Source: Nitrospiraceae bacterium
Lineage (GTDB): Bacteria > Nitrospirota > Thermodesulfovibrionia > UBA6902
Reading direction: 5' to 3'
DNA: 36,740 bases
Assembly: GCA_003599505.1 (NCBI GenBank)
Contig: QZKO01000020.1
Location: 1 to 36,740 of the forward strand
Part shown: piece by piece, positions 24,467-31,254 of the stretch
Layout of the letters: each line of letters begins with the position of its first letter
Position numbering within the stretch: position 1 is the first letter of the stretch
Notes under the pieces: model-generated
Databases searched by the model: none
Told to the model about the DNA's origin: nothing
What the model saw: the letters and a program-made list of their open reading frames with translations, nothing else
Program-made: the position numbers and the translations under genes

Positions 24467-25038
24467 AATCAAGCCTCGGCATTAAATCCTATTCCGAACT
24501 TGCGCCGTACCTTGCCAAAGGAGTTGAGCGTGTAATGGCTTCTCTCCTTGAGCAACACCCTGAAGAATTAAAGATAACGTCTGAATTTGTTTGTAAACTT
24601 CATAAAGATGCCTTTGAAGAACTTTTTCCCTCATGGGCCGGACGTTACCGCGACAGGGAGGTGGCAGTGGGCATATATAACCCTCCGCCGTATTTTGAAG
24701 TGCCGGTTTTGATGCGCGGTTACTGCGATGACCTGGAATTCCGTCTTTCTTCTCTCGGTCCAAAACCGCAGATAACGAATGGGCTTCTTGAAACCCTTTC
24801 ATTTGCCGAGGGGCGTTTTCTAAGCATACACCCTTTCCTCGATTTCAACGGCAGGGTTACGCGAATGCTTCTTTTTTCACTTCTCTACAGACTTGACCTC
24901 CCGCCTGTGCAGCTTGTCCCTGACGAAAAAGATGAAAAAGGGAAAAGTGAATATCTTGACGCCCTTGCAAAAGCGGATATAATGGACTGGCAGCCGCTAA
25001 TTGATATCTGGAGAAAAAGATTCGGGAGCGTCAAATAA
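24292..25038 (+). CDS. Fic-domain protein (AMPylase-type toxin), in frame with the restriction enzyme
   Basis: Fic-like sequence runs from about 24430 (YTRFIESSLGIKSY) to 25038 and contains HPFLDFNGRVTR (residues 1351-1362 of the long ORF; H1351 catalytic), a recognised variant of HPFxxGNGRxxR with Phe replacing the first Gly. Upstream blocks FPSWAGRYRD and FAEGRFLSIHPF are also family-typical. Fic enzymes transfer AMP from ATP to target proteins. The only in-frame ATG after the enzyme part is 24292, which would give 248 residues with an out-of-character leader of about 45; otherwise Fic is made as a fusion to the restriction enzyme or by frameshift from the antitoxin. The region is GC-richer than the enzyme part, which suggests a separate origin. 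Confidence 0.8.
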   Translation: MEDKPLSGGKKEEISGKHPRSGKRVHGVRRRARKPENAERISEEPEDYSPAGRYTRFIESSLGIKSYSELAPYLAKGVERVMASLLEQHPEELKITSEFVCKLHKDAFEELFPSWAGRYRDREVAVGIYNPPPYFEVPVLMRGYCDDLEFRLSSLGPKPQITNGLLETLSFAEGRFLSIHPFLDFNGRVTRMLLFSLLYRLDLPPVQLVPDEKDEKGKSEYLDALAKADIMDWQPLIDIWRKRFGSVK

Positions 25039-25040
25039 CC

Positions 25041-25508
25041 ATGAATCATAATAATCTTTTAAAGTGGGTTGATACCGAACTTGCTGAAAGCCATAACGAT
25101 ACAATTCATGACTTCCTCGCCCACCTTGCCGAACAGATGATTGTTTTGAACAAGCAGAAGAACGAGGAGATAAAAGGCTTCCTTAAATGGCTTGAGCGTG
25201 AGATCGGCGCAAACATTGACGACTTAACAAACAAAACCGCGATCAAAGAGTATCATGAGCATGACTTCAATCACTTCCTTGATGTTCTCAAGAGAAACAG
25301 AAACAAACTTACTGTTGATCCTTCCGACAGAAAGAAGCAGGAGCTTCTTGAGAACCATTTCACAAAGAGCATGCTGATTCTTGCGCCATTGAAATCAAAA
25401 ATACATGCTACAGACGATCTGATAGACCGGATAGTTTATAAGCTTTATAATCTTACGCTGGAGGAAGTTGAGATTGTGGAGGGGAAAAATTCAAATTATG
25501 TCTGTTAA
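25041..25508 (+). CDS. C-terminal segment of the type IIG enzyme, displaced by the Fic module
   Basis: 155 residues starting two bases after the Fic stop codon, with no ribosome site, so expression would rely on translational coupling. The sequence DTIHDFLAHLAEQMIVLNKQKNEEI, FLKWLEREIGANIDDLTNKT, ATDDLIDRIVYKLYNLTLEEVEIVEG is, from my knowledge of the family, the helical tail that ends Eco57I-like N6-methylase/nuclease proteins directly after the FTTPEKER-type segment. Here that segment is found at 24160-24230, about 0.8 kb upstream and in a different frame. The simplest reading is that this is the severed 3' end of the restriction gene. Whether it still assembles with the main chain is unknown. 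Confidence 0.72.
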   Translation: MNHNNLLKWVDTELAESHNDTIHDFLAHLAEQMIVLNKQKNEEIKGFLKWLEREIGANIDDLTNKTAIKEYHEHDFNHFLDVLKRNRNKLTVDPSDRKKQELLENHFTKSMLILAPLKSKIHATDDLIDRIVYKLYNLTLEEVEIVEGKNSNYVC

Positions 25509-26403
25509 CGTAACCAAAACAAAGCAGGAATGTATCGTTGAGTTCGACATTAATCAGCCACCGGATATTTTCTTCGATACCAATGTATGGCGTGGAATGA
25601 ATGACGATGATAAGATATTTATGGACGAAGTCCAACAAAAGATGGGCTTTCGATATCGTTATACAGTCACAAATTTTCTTGAGCTTGTTTCACATCTCGC
25701 CGACGAGTCATCGAAAAAAAACTTAAATCCTTTCAATAACTTCAAGGCTTGTTTTCGTAAAATTGTAGAGCTTTGCCATGCAGAGGTCTTGCCTTCCCCT
25801 GAGATGGATTTCATGGAAGAAGCGGGGCTTTCGCATTATATCGCTCCTTCGTGGATTCCCGACATCAATTTAATGATCAATAAAGTTGAAGCAATCGCAA
25901 ATGCAAATAGCATCGAAGACCTTTCTCAGCTTATTGATGTCAGTCATTATACGAAATTAAGGCAAACAGATGGAGAATCCTTAAGAACAGCTATCAACAA
26001 CTTTCCACAAATCTCAAAACCAGCTACAAGTGATGATTTAGAAAAAGCTCTACGGTGGTTTATGTATATAGCAAGCTTTTTCTTAATCGAGCGACCGAGC
26101 AATGGAAGAATAAAATATCAAGACCTTGCCGAGAAAGAAAAGGTAAGCTTCCAAACATCTTTCATATCCGGAACAGGTCGGCTCTTTTTTAACCATTGTA
26201 TGACAAGGATAAGGTTAACTATAAGGGATGGTAAAAAAGTAGACCCCAATGATTTATACGACATGCTCCAGTTGATTTTGCTTAGGAATCGAAATCGAAT
26301 ATTTGTGACATCCGATAAGTCATACTTCCTCTATAAAATCAATGATCCTGAAACCCATAAAGTGATTTCATGGAAACAGTTCCGAAATGCAAGATCTGAA
26401 TAA
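25498..26403 (+). CDS. PIN-like nuclease-domain protein (predicted toxin)
   Basis: 301 residues from ATG 25498, behind GGAGGGG (25478-25484); it overlaps the preceding ORF by 11 bases. Features resembling PIN nucleases: IFFDTNVWRGM with an early Asp, a Glu in TNFLELV, DLYDMLQLILL with two Asp, and IFVTSDKSY near the end. The long mid-section (about 80-220) is not typical of small VapC toxins and I do not recognise it. I call it a PIN-fold candidate RNase in the defence island rather than assign a known family. Immediately downstream lies an XRE/ImmA-type gene, often the antitoxin or regulator of PIN toxins. Confidence 0.6.
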   Translation: MSVNVTKTKQECIVEFDINQPPDIFFDTNVWRGMNDDDKIFMDEVQQKMGFRYRYTVTNFLELVSHLADESSKKNLNPFNNFKACFRKIVELCHAEVLPSPEMDFMEEAGLSHYIAPSWIPDINLMINKVEAIANANSIEDLSQLIDVSHYTKLRQTDGESLRTAINNFPQISKPATSDDLEKALRWFMYIASFFLIERPSNGRIKYQDLAEKEKVSFQTSFISGTGRLFFNHCMTRIRLTIRDGKKVDPNDLYDMLQLILLRNRNRIFVTSDKSYFLYKINDPETHKVISWKQFRNARSE

Positions 26404-26474
26404 AAGAAGATTCGTACATTATCTGTGCGTAGACGGAAGATGGAGATAAAGATAAAGGAAGGAGATAACTACTT

Positions 26475-27557
26475 ATGATAAAAAGTCCTGAAATAAAGGT
26501 TAATCCTGACGTGCTGAAAACACTCCGCGAAAGTTCTGGATATACGGTTGAAGAGATAGCAAAGAAAATTAAGACGACTGCTAATAAAGTGTATGAGGCA
26601 GAAAAGGGAATGGCCTCATTTACTTTGACTCAAATAAAGAAATTGGCGGATATTTATCAGCGTTCCCTTGCCGCATTTTTTACAGACACACTCCCTGCAA
26701 TGCCGACACTAACGGACTATAGAGTCAATCGTGAAAAAAGATTAACCCCGGAGGTATATATAGCCGAAAGAAGGGCTTATTACATTGCCAATAAGTTAGC
26801 TGAATTAACTGACAAAAGAAGTCAGATCCCGGATTTTCCGGATACGTTAAAATCTGATGAGTTAGCTCAGGAATTCAGAAAACATTTAAAAGTCGATTTG
26901 TTAAAGTCGAAGAAACCGGATGATCTTTTAGCTCATTACAAACAAGCATTAGAAGAAAAGCTATTGATTTCAATAATAGAATTACCGTTAAAGGCGGAAG
27001 ATGTCAGAGGCTTTAGTGTCTTTGCAGATATCTCTATTATTGTTTTAAATGAGAAAGACCATCAATCGATAAAATTATTTTCTCTCTTTCATGAAGTATA
27101 TCACTTGCTAAAAAGAACCTCCGGCATATGTTCAATAGAGATTGAACAAAAGGATGGAGACATAGAAGCAAGCTGTAATTTATTTTCTGCAGAATTCCTT
27201 GTACCTTTAGATGATTTAAAGGATGAGTGTAAAAAATTCCCTCAAATAGATGAAAGCACCATTTCAGAGCTTACCAAAATTTATGGAGTAAGCAAACAGG
27301 CAATAATGCTTAGACTTCTTTGGTTAGGGTATATGCCCAAAGAAAGATATGAGCAGTTTAAGAAGGTTGGAGAGAAGAAATTAAAGGAAAAAAAGTTTGG
27401 CCGCAGAGATTGGGATAAAGTATTCCAGAATCGCGTTGGGAATTTAGTCGTCAGAGAGACAGCTACTGCGTATCGGTCAGGTAAGATTTCCTATTCTGAG
27501 GTAATGGATATCTTAAGTTTGAAAACAAAATACACTGAAAAATTTATAGAACGGTAA
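26475..27557 (+). CDS. XRE-family HTH plus ImmA/IrrE metallopeptidase (COG2856-type)
   Basis: 360 residues. An N-terminal helix-turn-helix (about 10-65: LKTLRESSGYTVEEIAKKIKTTANKVYEAEKG) is joined to a zinc peptidase domain with H206-E-V-Y-H210 (LFHEVYHLL) and a downstream SAEFLVP block holding the likely third ligand. Such fusions act as repressor-proteases in mobile elements and as antitoxin-like partners in COG2856/PIN or related TA pairs. A good ribosome site (AAGGAAGGAGA) precedes ATG 26475. The DUF4411 PIN gene begins six bases after its stop, so the two are an operon. Confidence 0.88.
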   Translation: MIKSPEIKVNPDVLKTLRESSGYTVEEIAKKIKTTANKVYEAEKGMASFTLTQIKKLADIYQRSLAAFFTDTLPAMPTLTDYRVNREKRLTPEVYIAERRAYYIANKLAELTDKRSQIPDFPDTLKSDELAQEFRKHLKVDLLKSKKPDDLLAHYKQALEEKLLISIIELPLKAEDVRGFSVFADISIIVLNEKDHQSIKLFSLFHEVYHLLKRTSGICSIEIEQKDGDIEASCNLFSAEFLVPLDDLKDECKKFPQIDESTISELTKIYGVSKQAIMLRLLWLGYMPKERYEQFKKVGEKKLKEKKFGRRDWDKVFQNRVGNLVVRETATAYRSGKISYSEVMDILSLKTKYTEKFIER

Positions 27558-27563
27558 TTCAGA

Positions 27564-28043
27564 ATGCCCCGAGTGCCGGAATTATTCCCGAAAACAGTAT
27601 ATTGCATTGATACAAGCTCGTTAATAAATCTCAAGCCTTTTCGGAAAGATGTATTCCCTACAATTTGGAATAAATTAGAAAGTGTGATAAAAAATGGAGA
27701 GTTAATAGCGCCCATGGAAGTTTATGGAGAAATCGAGATTGGAAAAGATAACATCTATGATTGGTGTAAAAATAATAAGGATATGTTCAAGGATGTAGAT
27801 GAATGTCAAATCCAAAAACTCCAGGAAGTTAAAAAGCAGTATGATAAAAATTATTGGGAAAATGAAATTAATAAACCTAAGTGGGCTGATCCTTGGGTAA
27901 TAGCTCTCGGCATTTGTGAAGAGGCAATTATCGTTGCTGATGAAAAAAACAGACAAAATAGAATTCCGGCAATATCTTCCATGTCCGGATTAAGGTGTCT
28001 TGAGTTAATAGATTTTTTTAAAGAAATAGGAATTAAATATTAG
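27564..28043 (+). CDS. DUF4411 PIN-domain protein (toxin partner)
   Basis: 159 residues. VYCIDTSSLINL near the N-terminus, EVYGEIEIGKDNIYDW, KWADPWVIALG and IIVADEKN hold the four acidic positions of a PIN ribonuclease, in the arrangement of DUF4411. It follows the XRE/ImmA gene with a six-base gap, a pairing predicted as a toxin-antitoxin system (known from comparative genomics, not demonstrated here). The likely action is RNA cleavage in the cytosol. It is the last gene of the island. Confidence 0.82.
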   Translation: MPRVPELFPKTVYCIDTSSLINLKPFRKDVFPTIWNKLESVIKNGELIAPMEVYGEIEIGKDNIYDWCKNNKDMFKDVDECQIQKLQEVKKQYDKNYWENEINKPKWADPWVIALGICEEAIIVADEKNRQNRIPAISSMSGLRCLELIDFFKEIGIKY

Positions 28044-28148
28044 AGTACTATCCTGAAAATCCTCAAGGGATAGGCACATCCTAATGTGATAATCAGATGC
28101 CGATCATATATAATTTAGACTTAAATAGCTTAAATATCAATATGTTAC

Positions 28149-28170
28149 TTATGTGACGGTTATGTGATAG
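28149..28170. repeat. Tandem 11-bp direct repeat upstream of proB
   Basis: TTATGTGACGG (28149-28159) is followed at once by TTATGTGATAG (28160-28170). The period of one helical turn, 14 bp before the proB -35 box, would suit an operator. A further ATGTGATA word occurs near 28084. Confidence 0.45.
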
Positions 28171-28183
28171 AGGGGAATACTTT

Positions 28184-28213
28184 TTGAAACTCTATGTTGT
28201 TGTAATGTATAAT
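28184..28213 (+). promoter_or_regulatory. Promoter of proB, apparently leaderless
   Basis: TTGAAA (28184-28189), 18-bp spacer, perfect TATAAT (28208-28213). The proB ATG begins at 28221, seven bases after the -10 box, where transcription should start, and there is no Shine-Dalgarno sequence. Confidence 0.72.
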
Positions 28214-28220
28214 CTTTCCC

Positions 28221-29315
28221 ATGAAACGTCTTGTCATAAAAATAGGCAGCAACATCCTTGCTTCAGCAGAGAAGGGGCTGAATATGGAACGCCTTCATGC
28301 GCTGACAAAAGACATTGCCGGGGTTGTTGACCTTGGTTACAACGTTGTCATCGTATCTTCAGGGGCCGTTGCCGCCGGACTTAAGAAGCTCGGGCTAAAA
28401 GAAAAGCCGAAGGACATAAAGCTCAAGCAGGCTGCCGCGGCAATCGGGCAGTCAAGCCTGATGTGGGCTTATGAACAGAATTTTGCCGGCTTTCACAAGA
28501 AAGTCGCGCAGGTGCTGCTGACAAAAGACGACATCTCAAACCGTCAGAGATATATCAATGCCAAAAACACCCTGTTTACGCTCCTGAGTTACGACATCAT
28601 CCCGATAATCAATGAGAATGACCCTGTAGCTGTCGACGAAATCAAGTTCGGGGACAATGATATGCTGGCATCGCTCGTAGCAGGCCTCGTCGAAGCGGAT
28701 ATGTTTATAATACTTTCCGATGTTGAGGGACTTTATTCGAAAAACCCCGCGCTTAAAGACGCAGAGCTCATTGGATGTGTTGATGAGATTACCCCTGATA
28801 TCGAAAAGATCGCGGGAAGCGCAGGCAGCGCTGTCGGCACAGGAGGGATGTATTCGAAAATATTAGCCGCAAAGCAGGCAGCGAGCCATGGCATCCCGGT
28901 AATTATCATAAGCGGGAAGAAAAGCGGCCTCCTTCCGCGTCTTCTCCATGGGGAGAAGGTCGGGACATATTTCTGCCCGAAAACCCGGAGGCTTTCTTTT
29001 AAAAAAGGATGGATTGCCTACGGCGTGAAATCAAAAGGCGCTGTCTATCTCGATGACGGCGCGGTGAAGGCCCTGACTGCGCAGGGCAAAAGCCTCCTGC
29101 CGTCGGGGATTCTGAAAATAGAGGGCAGCTTCGATGTTGGAGATTACGTAAGCTGCATAAATAAAGAAGGCAGAAAAATCGCCAAAGGGCTGACCAACTA
29201 TTCTTCAAAAGAACTTGAACAGATAAAGGGCAGGAAGACATCAGAAATTGAAAAGGTATTAGGGTATAAATATTCCGACGAAGTGATACACAGGAATAAT
29301 TTAGTGCTGGCGTAG
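28221..29315 (+). CDS. proB: Glutamate 5-kinase with PUA domain
   Basis: 364 residues. The amino-acid kinase domain (1-255) shows LVIKIGSNIL, VVIVSSGAVAAG, PIINENDPVAVDE, FGDNDMLASLVAGLVEADMFIILSD and GTGGMYSKILAAK; a PUA domain (about 275-355) follows, as in the E. coli enzyme. It phosphorylates glutamate, the first step of proline synthesis. proA is not next to it in this window. Transcription probably starts at or beside the ATG. The stop codon TAG (29313-29315) lies within the 28-bp palindrome at 29312-29339. Immediately upstream is the defence island, which separates it from obgE. Confidence 0.97.
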   Translation: MKRLVIKIGSNILASAEKGLNMERLHALTKDIAGVVDLGYNVVIVSSGAVAAGLKKLGLKEKPKDIKLKQAAAAIGQSSLMWAYEQNFAGFHKKVAQVLLTKDDISNRQRYINAKNTLFTLLSYDIIPIINENDPVAVDEIKFGDNDMLASLVAGLVEADMFIILSDVEGLYSKNPALKDAELIGCVDEITPDIEKIAGSAGSAVGTGGMYSKILAAKQAASHGIPVIIISGKKSGLLPRLLHGEKVGTYFCPKTRRLSFKKGWIAYGVKSKGAVYLDDGAVKALTAQGKSLLPSGILKIEGSFDVGDYVSCINKEGRKIAKGLTNYSSKELEQIKGRKTSEIEKVLGYKYSDEVIHRNNLVLA

Positions 29316-29339
29316 GGGCAATTCATGAATTGCCCCTAC
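29312..29339. repeat. 28-bp perfect palindrome over the proB stop codon
   Basis: The half-site GTAGGGGCAATTCA is joined to its exact complement. It differs from the copy in prmC (12040-12067) only at one symmetric position pair (G to A and C to T). It supplies the TAG stop of proB and extends to 30 bp if the flanking C/G is counted. Confidence 0.9.
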
Positions 29340-29359
29340 GGATTCCCCCCGTTGTAAGT

Positions 29360-29365
29360 TATAAT
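29360..29365 (+). promoter_or_regulatory. -10 box of uvrC, six bases before the ATG
   Basis: A perfect TATAAT precedes ATG 29372 with six intervening bases and no Shine-Dalgarno sequence, consistent with a leaderless message. No good -35 box is seen at the usual distance, where the palindrome ends. Confidence 0.5.
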
Positions 29366-29371
29366 CCTTTT

Positions 29372-31252
29372 ATGGACATAAAGAAAAAACTGGCCCAGGT
29401 CCCTTCTTCTCCGGGCATCTATATCATGAAGGGAGTCAAAGAGAAGGCGCTTTATGTGGGAAAAGCGATAAACCTTAAAAACAGGCTGAGGTCCTATTTC
29501 CAGAAGTCCGCGTCTCTGGACGCGCGGAAATCGCGGATGATGCAGGAAGTCGCTGATTTTGAATATATCATTACAAAGAATGAGCTTGAGGCCCTGGCCC
29601 TTGAGGCGAATTTCATAAAAAGGACGAAACCGCGCTATAACATCATCCTCAGGGATGATAAAAATTATCCTTATCTTAAACTCACTGCAGGAGAAGAATG
29701 GCCGGGGCTTGAAGTTGTGCGCAAGATTGAAAAAGACGGCGCCCTCTATTTCGGCCCCTATATCCCTGCCGGCTCTATGTGGGAAATGCTGAAATTCATC
29801 CGGCGCAACTTCCCCATCCGCATATGCAAATATAACCTTGAAAAGCCGTTCAGGCCCTGTGTGCAGTACCAGATGGGAAGGTGCCTGGCGCCGTGCGCTG
29901 AGTCTTTAAGAACAGCGTCCGACCGCGACAGGTACCTGGAAATCGTCGGCGAAGTAAAATCATTTATACAGGGAGAAAAAAAGGGGCTTCTCGCGAGTCT
30001 CCAAAAACGCATGCAGAAGCTCTCAGATGAGCTGCAGTTTGAAGAGGCGGCCAGGATAAGGGACCGGCTGAAGGCATTGGAAAAAGCGTGGGAGTCGCAG
30101 CGTGTTATAGCACCTGAGCTCGGAGACGCGGACGTTATCGGGCTCTACAGGGAAGGACAGGACGCGTCAATATTCATGCTGTTTATAAGAAACGGCATGG
30201 TTATCGGACAAAAAGATTTCTTTCTGAAAAAAGTCGGCGATATTGAAAATGAAGAGCTTGTTGCGGGCTTCATAGAACAGTTCTATTCCAAAGAGATGCT
30301 GCTTCCTCCAAGAATAATCCTCCCTCTGAAACTGCGGCTGGCAATGCAGCAAAAGTGGCTGAGCAAAAAAAGAGGGGGAGCCGTTGAACTTGATTATGTG
30401 AAAAATGTAGTTGAAGACAAACTGCTGAAGATGGCTGATGACAACGCCTTCTACTCGTTTAACAGGCATAAGGAAACAAGGGTAGACGAGACGCTTCTGA
30501 AAACAAAAGAACTGCTCGGTTTAAAGAGAGTCCCGACAAGGATAGGGGCGATAGACGTGTCGAATATTTCCGGCTCCGAGGCAGTCGGCGCCCTGATTAT
30601 GTATGAAGACGGAAAGTTCGTGAAAGACGACTACAGGTTGTTTAAAATAAAAACGGTTGAAGGGATTGATGATTTTGCCATGATAGGGGAAACAGCGGGA
30701 AGGTACTTGAAGAATATCGCGGATGATGAAAGCAGACTGCCGAAGTTGATTCTAATTGACGGCGGGAAAGGACAGCTTGAATCCGCATTGAGGGCCATGA
30801 AACCTTTTGACCTTCCGGTCGAAGTCGCTGCGATCGCAAAGGCCAAGGAGCGGGCAAGAAAAGGAAAACCGTCAGGCGTCCCGATCCGTCGGGATGTGGA
30901 CAGGATTTATCTCCCCGGCAGGAGGGCGCCTGTTTATCTGGAGCCTTTTCTTGATACAACGCACCTGCTTCAGAAGATACGTGACGAAGTGCACCGTTTT
31001 GCAATCACTTACCATAAGAAGCTCCGCTCAAAGCGTACCCTTGAATCACCGCTTGAGAAGATTGCCGGGATAGGCAAGACAAGAAGGCTCGCGCTATTGA
31101 AACATTTCGGCAGTATCGAAGACATAAGAAAGGCATCGGTGGAAGAGATAGCGGCTTTGAAGGGAATGAACAGAAAGGTTGCGGAGTTAGTCAAGGAAAA
31201 CCTTGGTCATAAGAATGCAGGGATGGTTAGCGAACCGCACCTGCAGATTTAA
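29372..31252 (+). CDS. uvrC: UvrABC system protein C (excinuclease subunit)
   Basis: 626 residues from ATG 29372; the frame extends back to a codon inside the palindrome, but homology begins with DIKKKLAQVPSSPGIYIMKG. GIY-YIG nuclease domain at 10-95 (ALYVGKAINLKNRLRSYF), a UVR helix at about 205-240 (KLSDELQFEEAARIRDRL), the RNase H-like C-terminal nuclease (IGAIDVSNISGSEAVGALI, LILIDGGKGQL), and helix-hairpin-helix motifs at the end (IAGIGKTRRLALLKHFGS). It makes both incisions in nucleotide excision repair. Residues about 500-508 (PSGVPIRRD) coincide with an inverted repeat at 30879-30894 and look like a repeat-derived insertion before the conserved LPGR segment. Confidence 0.95.
   Translation: MDIKKKLAQVPSSPGIYIMKGVKEKALYVGKAINLKNRLRSYFQKSASLDARKSRMMQEVADFEYIITKNELEALALEANFIKRTKPRYNIILRDDKNYPYLKLTAGEEWPGLEVVRKIEKDGALYFGPYIPAGSMWEMLKFIRRNFPIRICKYNLEKPFRPCVQYQMGRCLAPCAESLRTASDRDRYLEIVGEVKSFIQGEKKGLLASLQKRMQKLSDELQFEEAARIRDRLKALEKAWESQRVIAPELGDADVIGLYREGQDASIFMLFIRNGMVIGQKDFFLKKVGDIENEELVAGFIEQFYSKEMLLPPRIILPLKLRLAMQQKWLSKKRGGAVELDYVKNVVEDKLLKMADDNAFYSFNRHKETRVDETLLKTKELLGLKRVPTRIGAIDVSNISGSEAVGALIMYEDGKFVKDDYRLFKIKTVEGIDDFAMIGETAGRYLKNIADDESRLPKLILIDGGKGQLESALRAMKPFDLPVEVAAIAKAKERARKGKPSGVPIRRDVDRIYLPGRRAPVYLEPFLDTTHLLQKIRDEVHRFAITYHKKLRSKRTLESPLEKIAGIGKTRRLALLKHFGSIEDIRKASVEEIAALKGMNRKVAELVKENLGHKNAGMVSEPHLQI
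30879..30894. repeat. Short inverted repeat inside uvrC
   Basis: TCCCGA (30879-30884) and TCGGGA (30889-30894) form a 6-bp stem with loop TCCG. It is read in frame within uvrC and encodes part of a segment that is not conserved in the family. Confidence 0.5.
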
Positions 31253-31254
31253 AA

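Noticed and set aside
20779-25038. Reading the 1419-codon ORF as a simple designed enzyme-Fic fusion
   Set aside because: The linker region looks out of frame, a good antitoxin ORF occupies the same bases in another frame, and the enzyme's own tail follows Fic. An insertion explains all three better, though the fusion may still be translated.
29312-29339. Palindrome after proB as a rho-independent terminator
   Set aside because: The palindrome has no loop, no T-run follows it, and the same sequence occurs inside the prmC coding region, so it is better seen as a repeat element.
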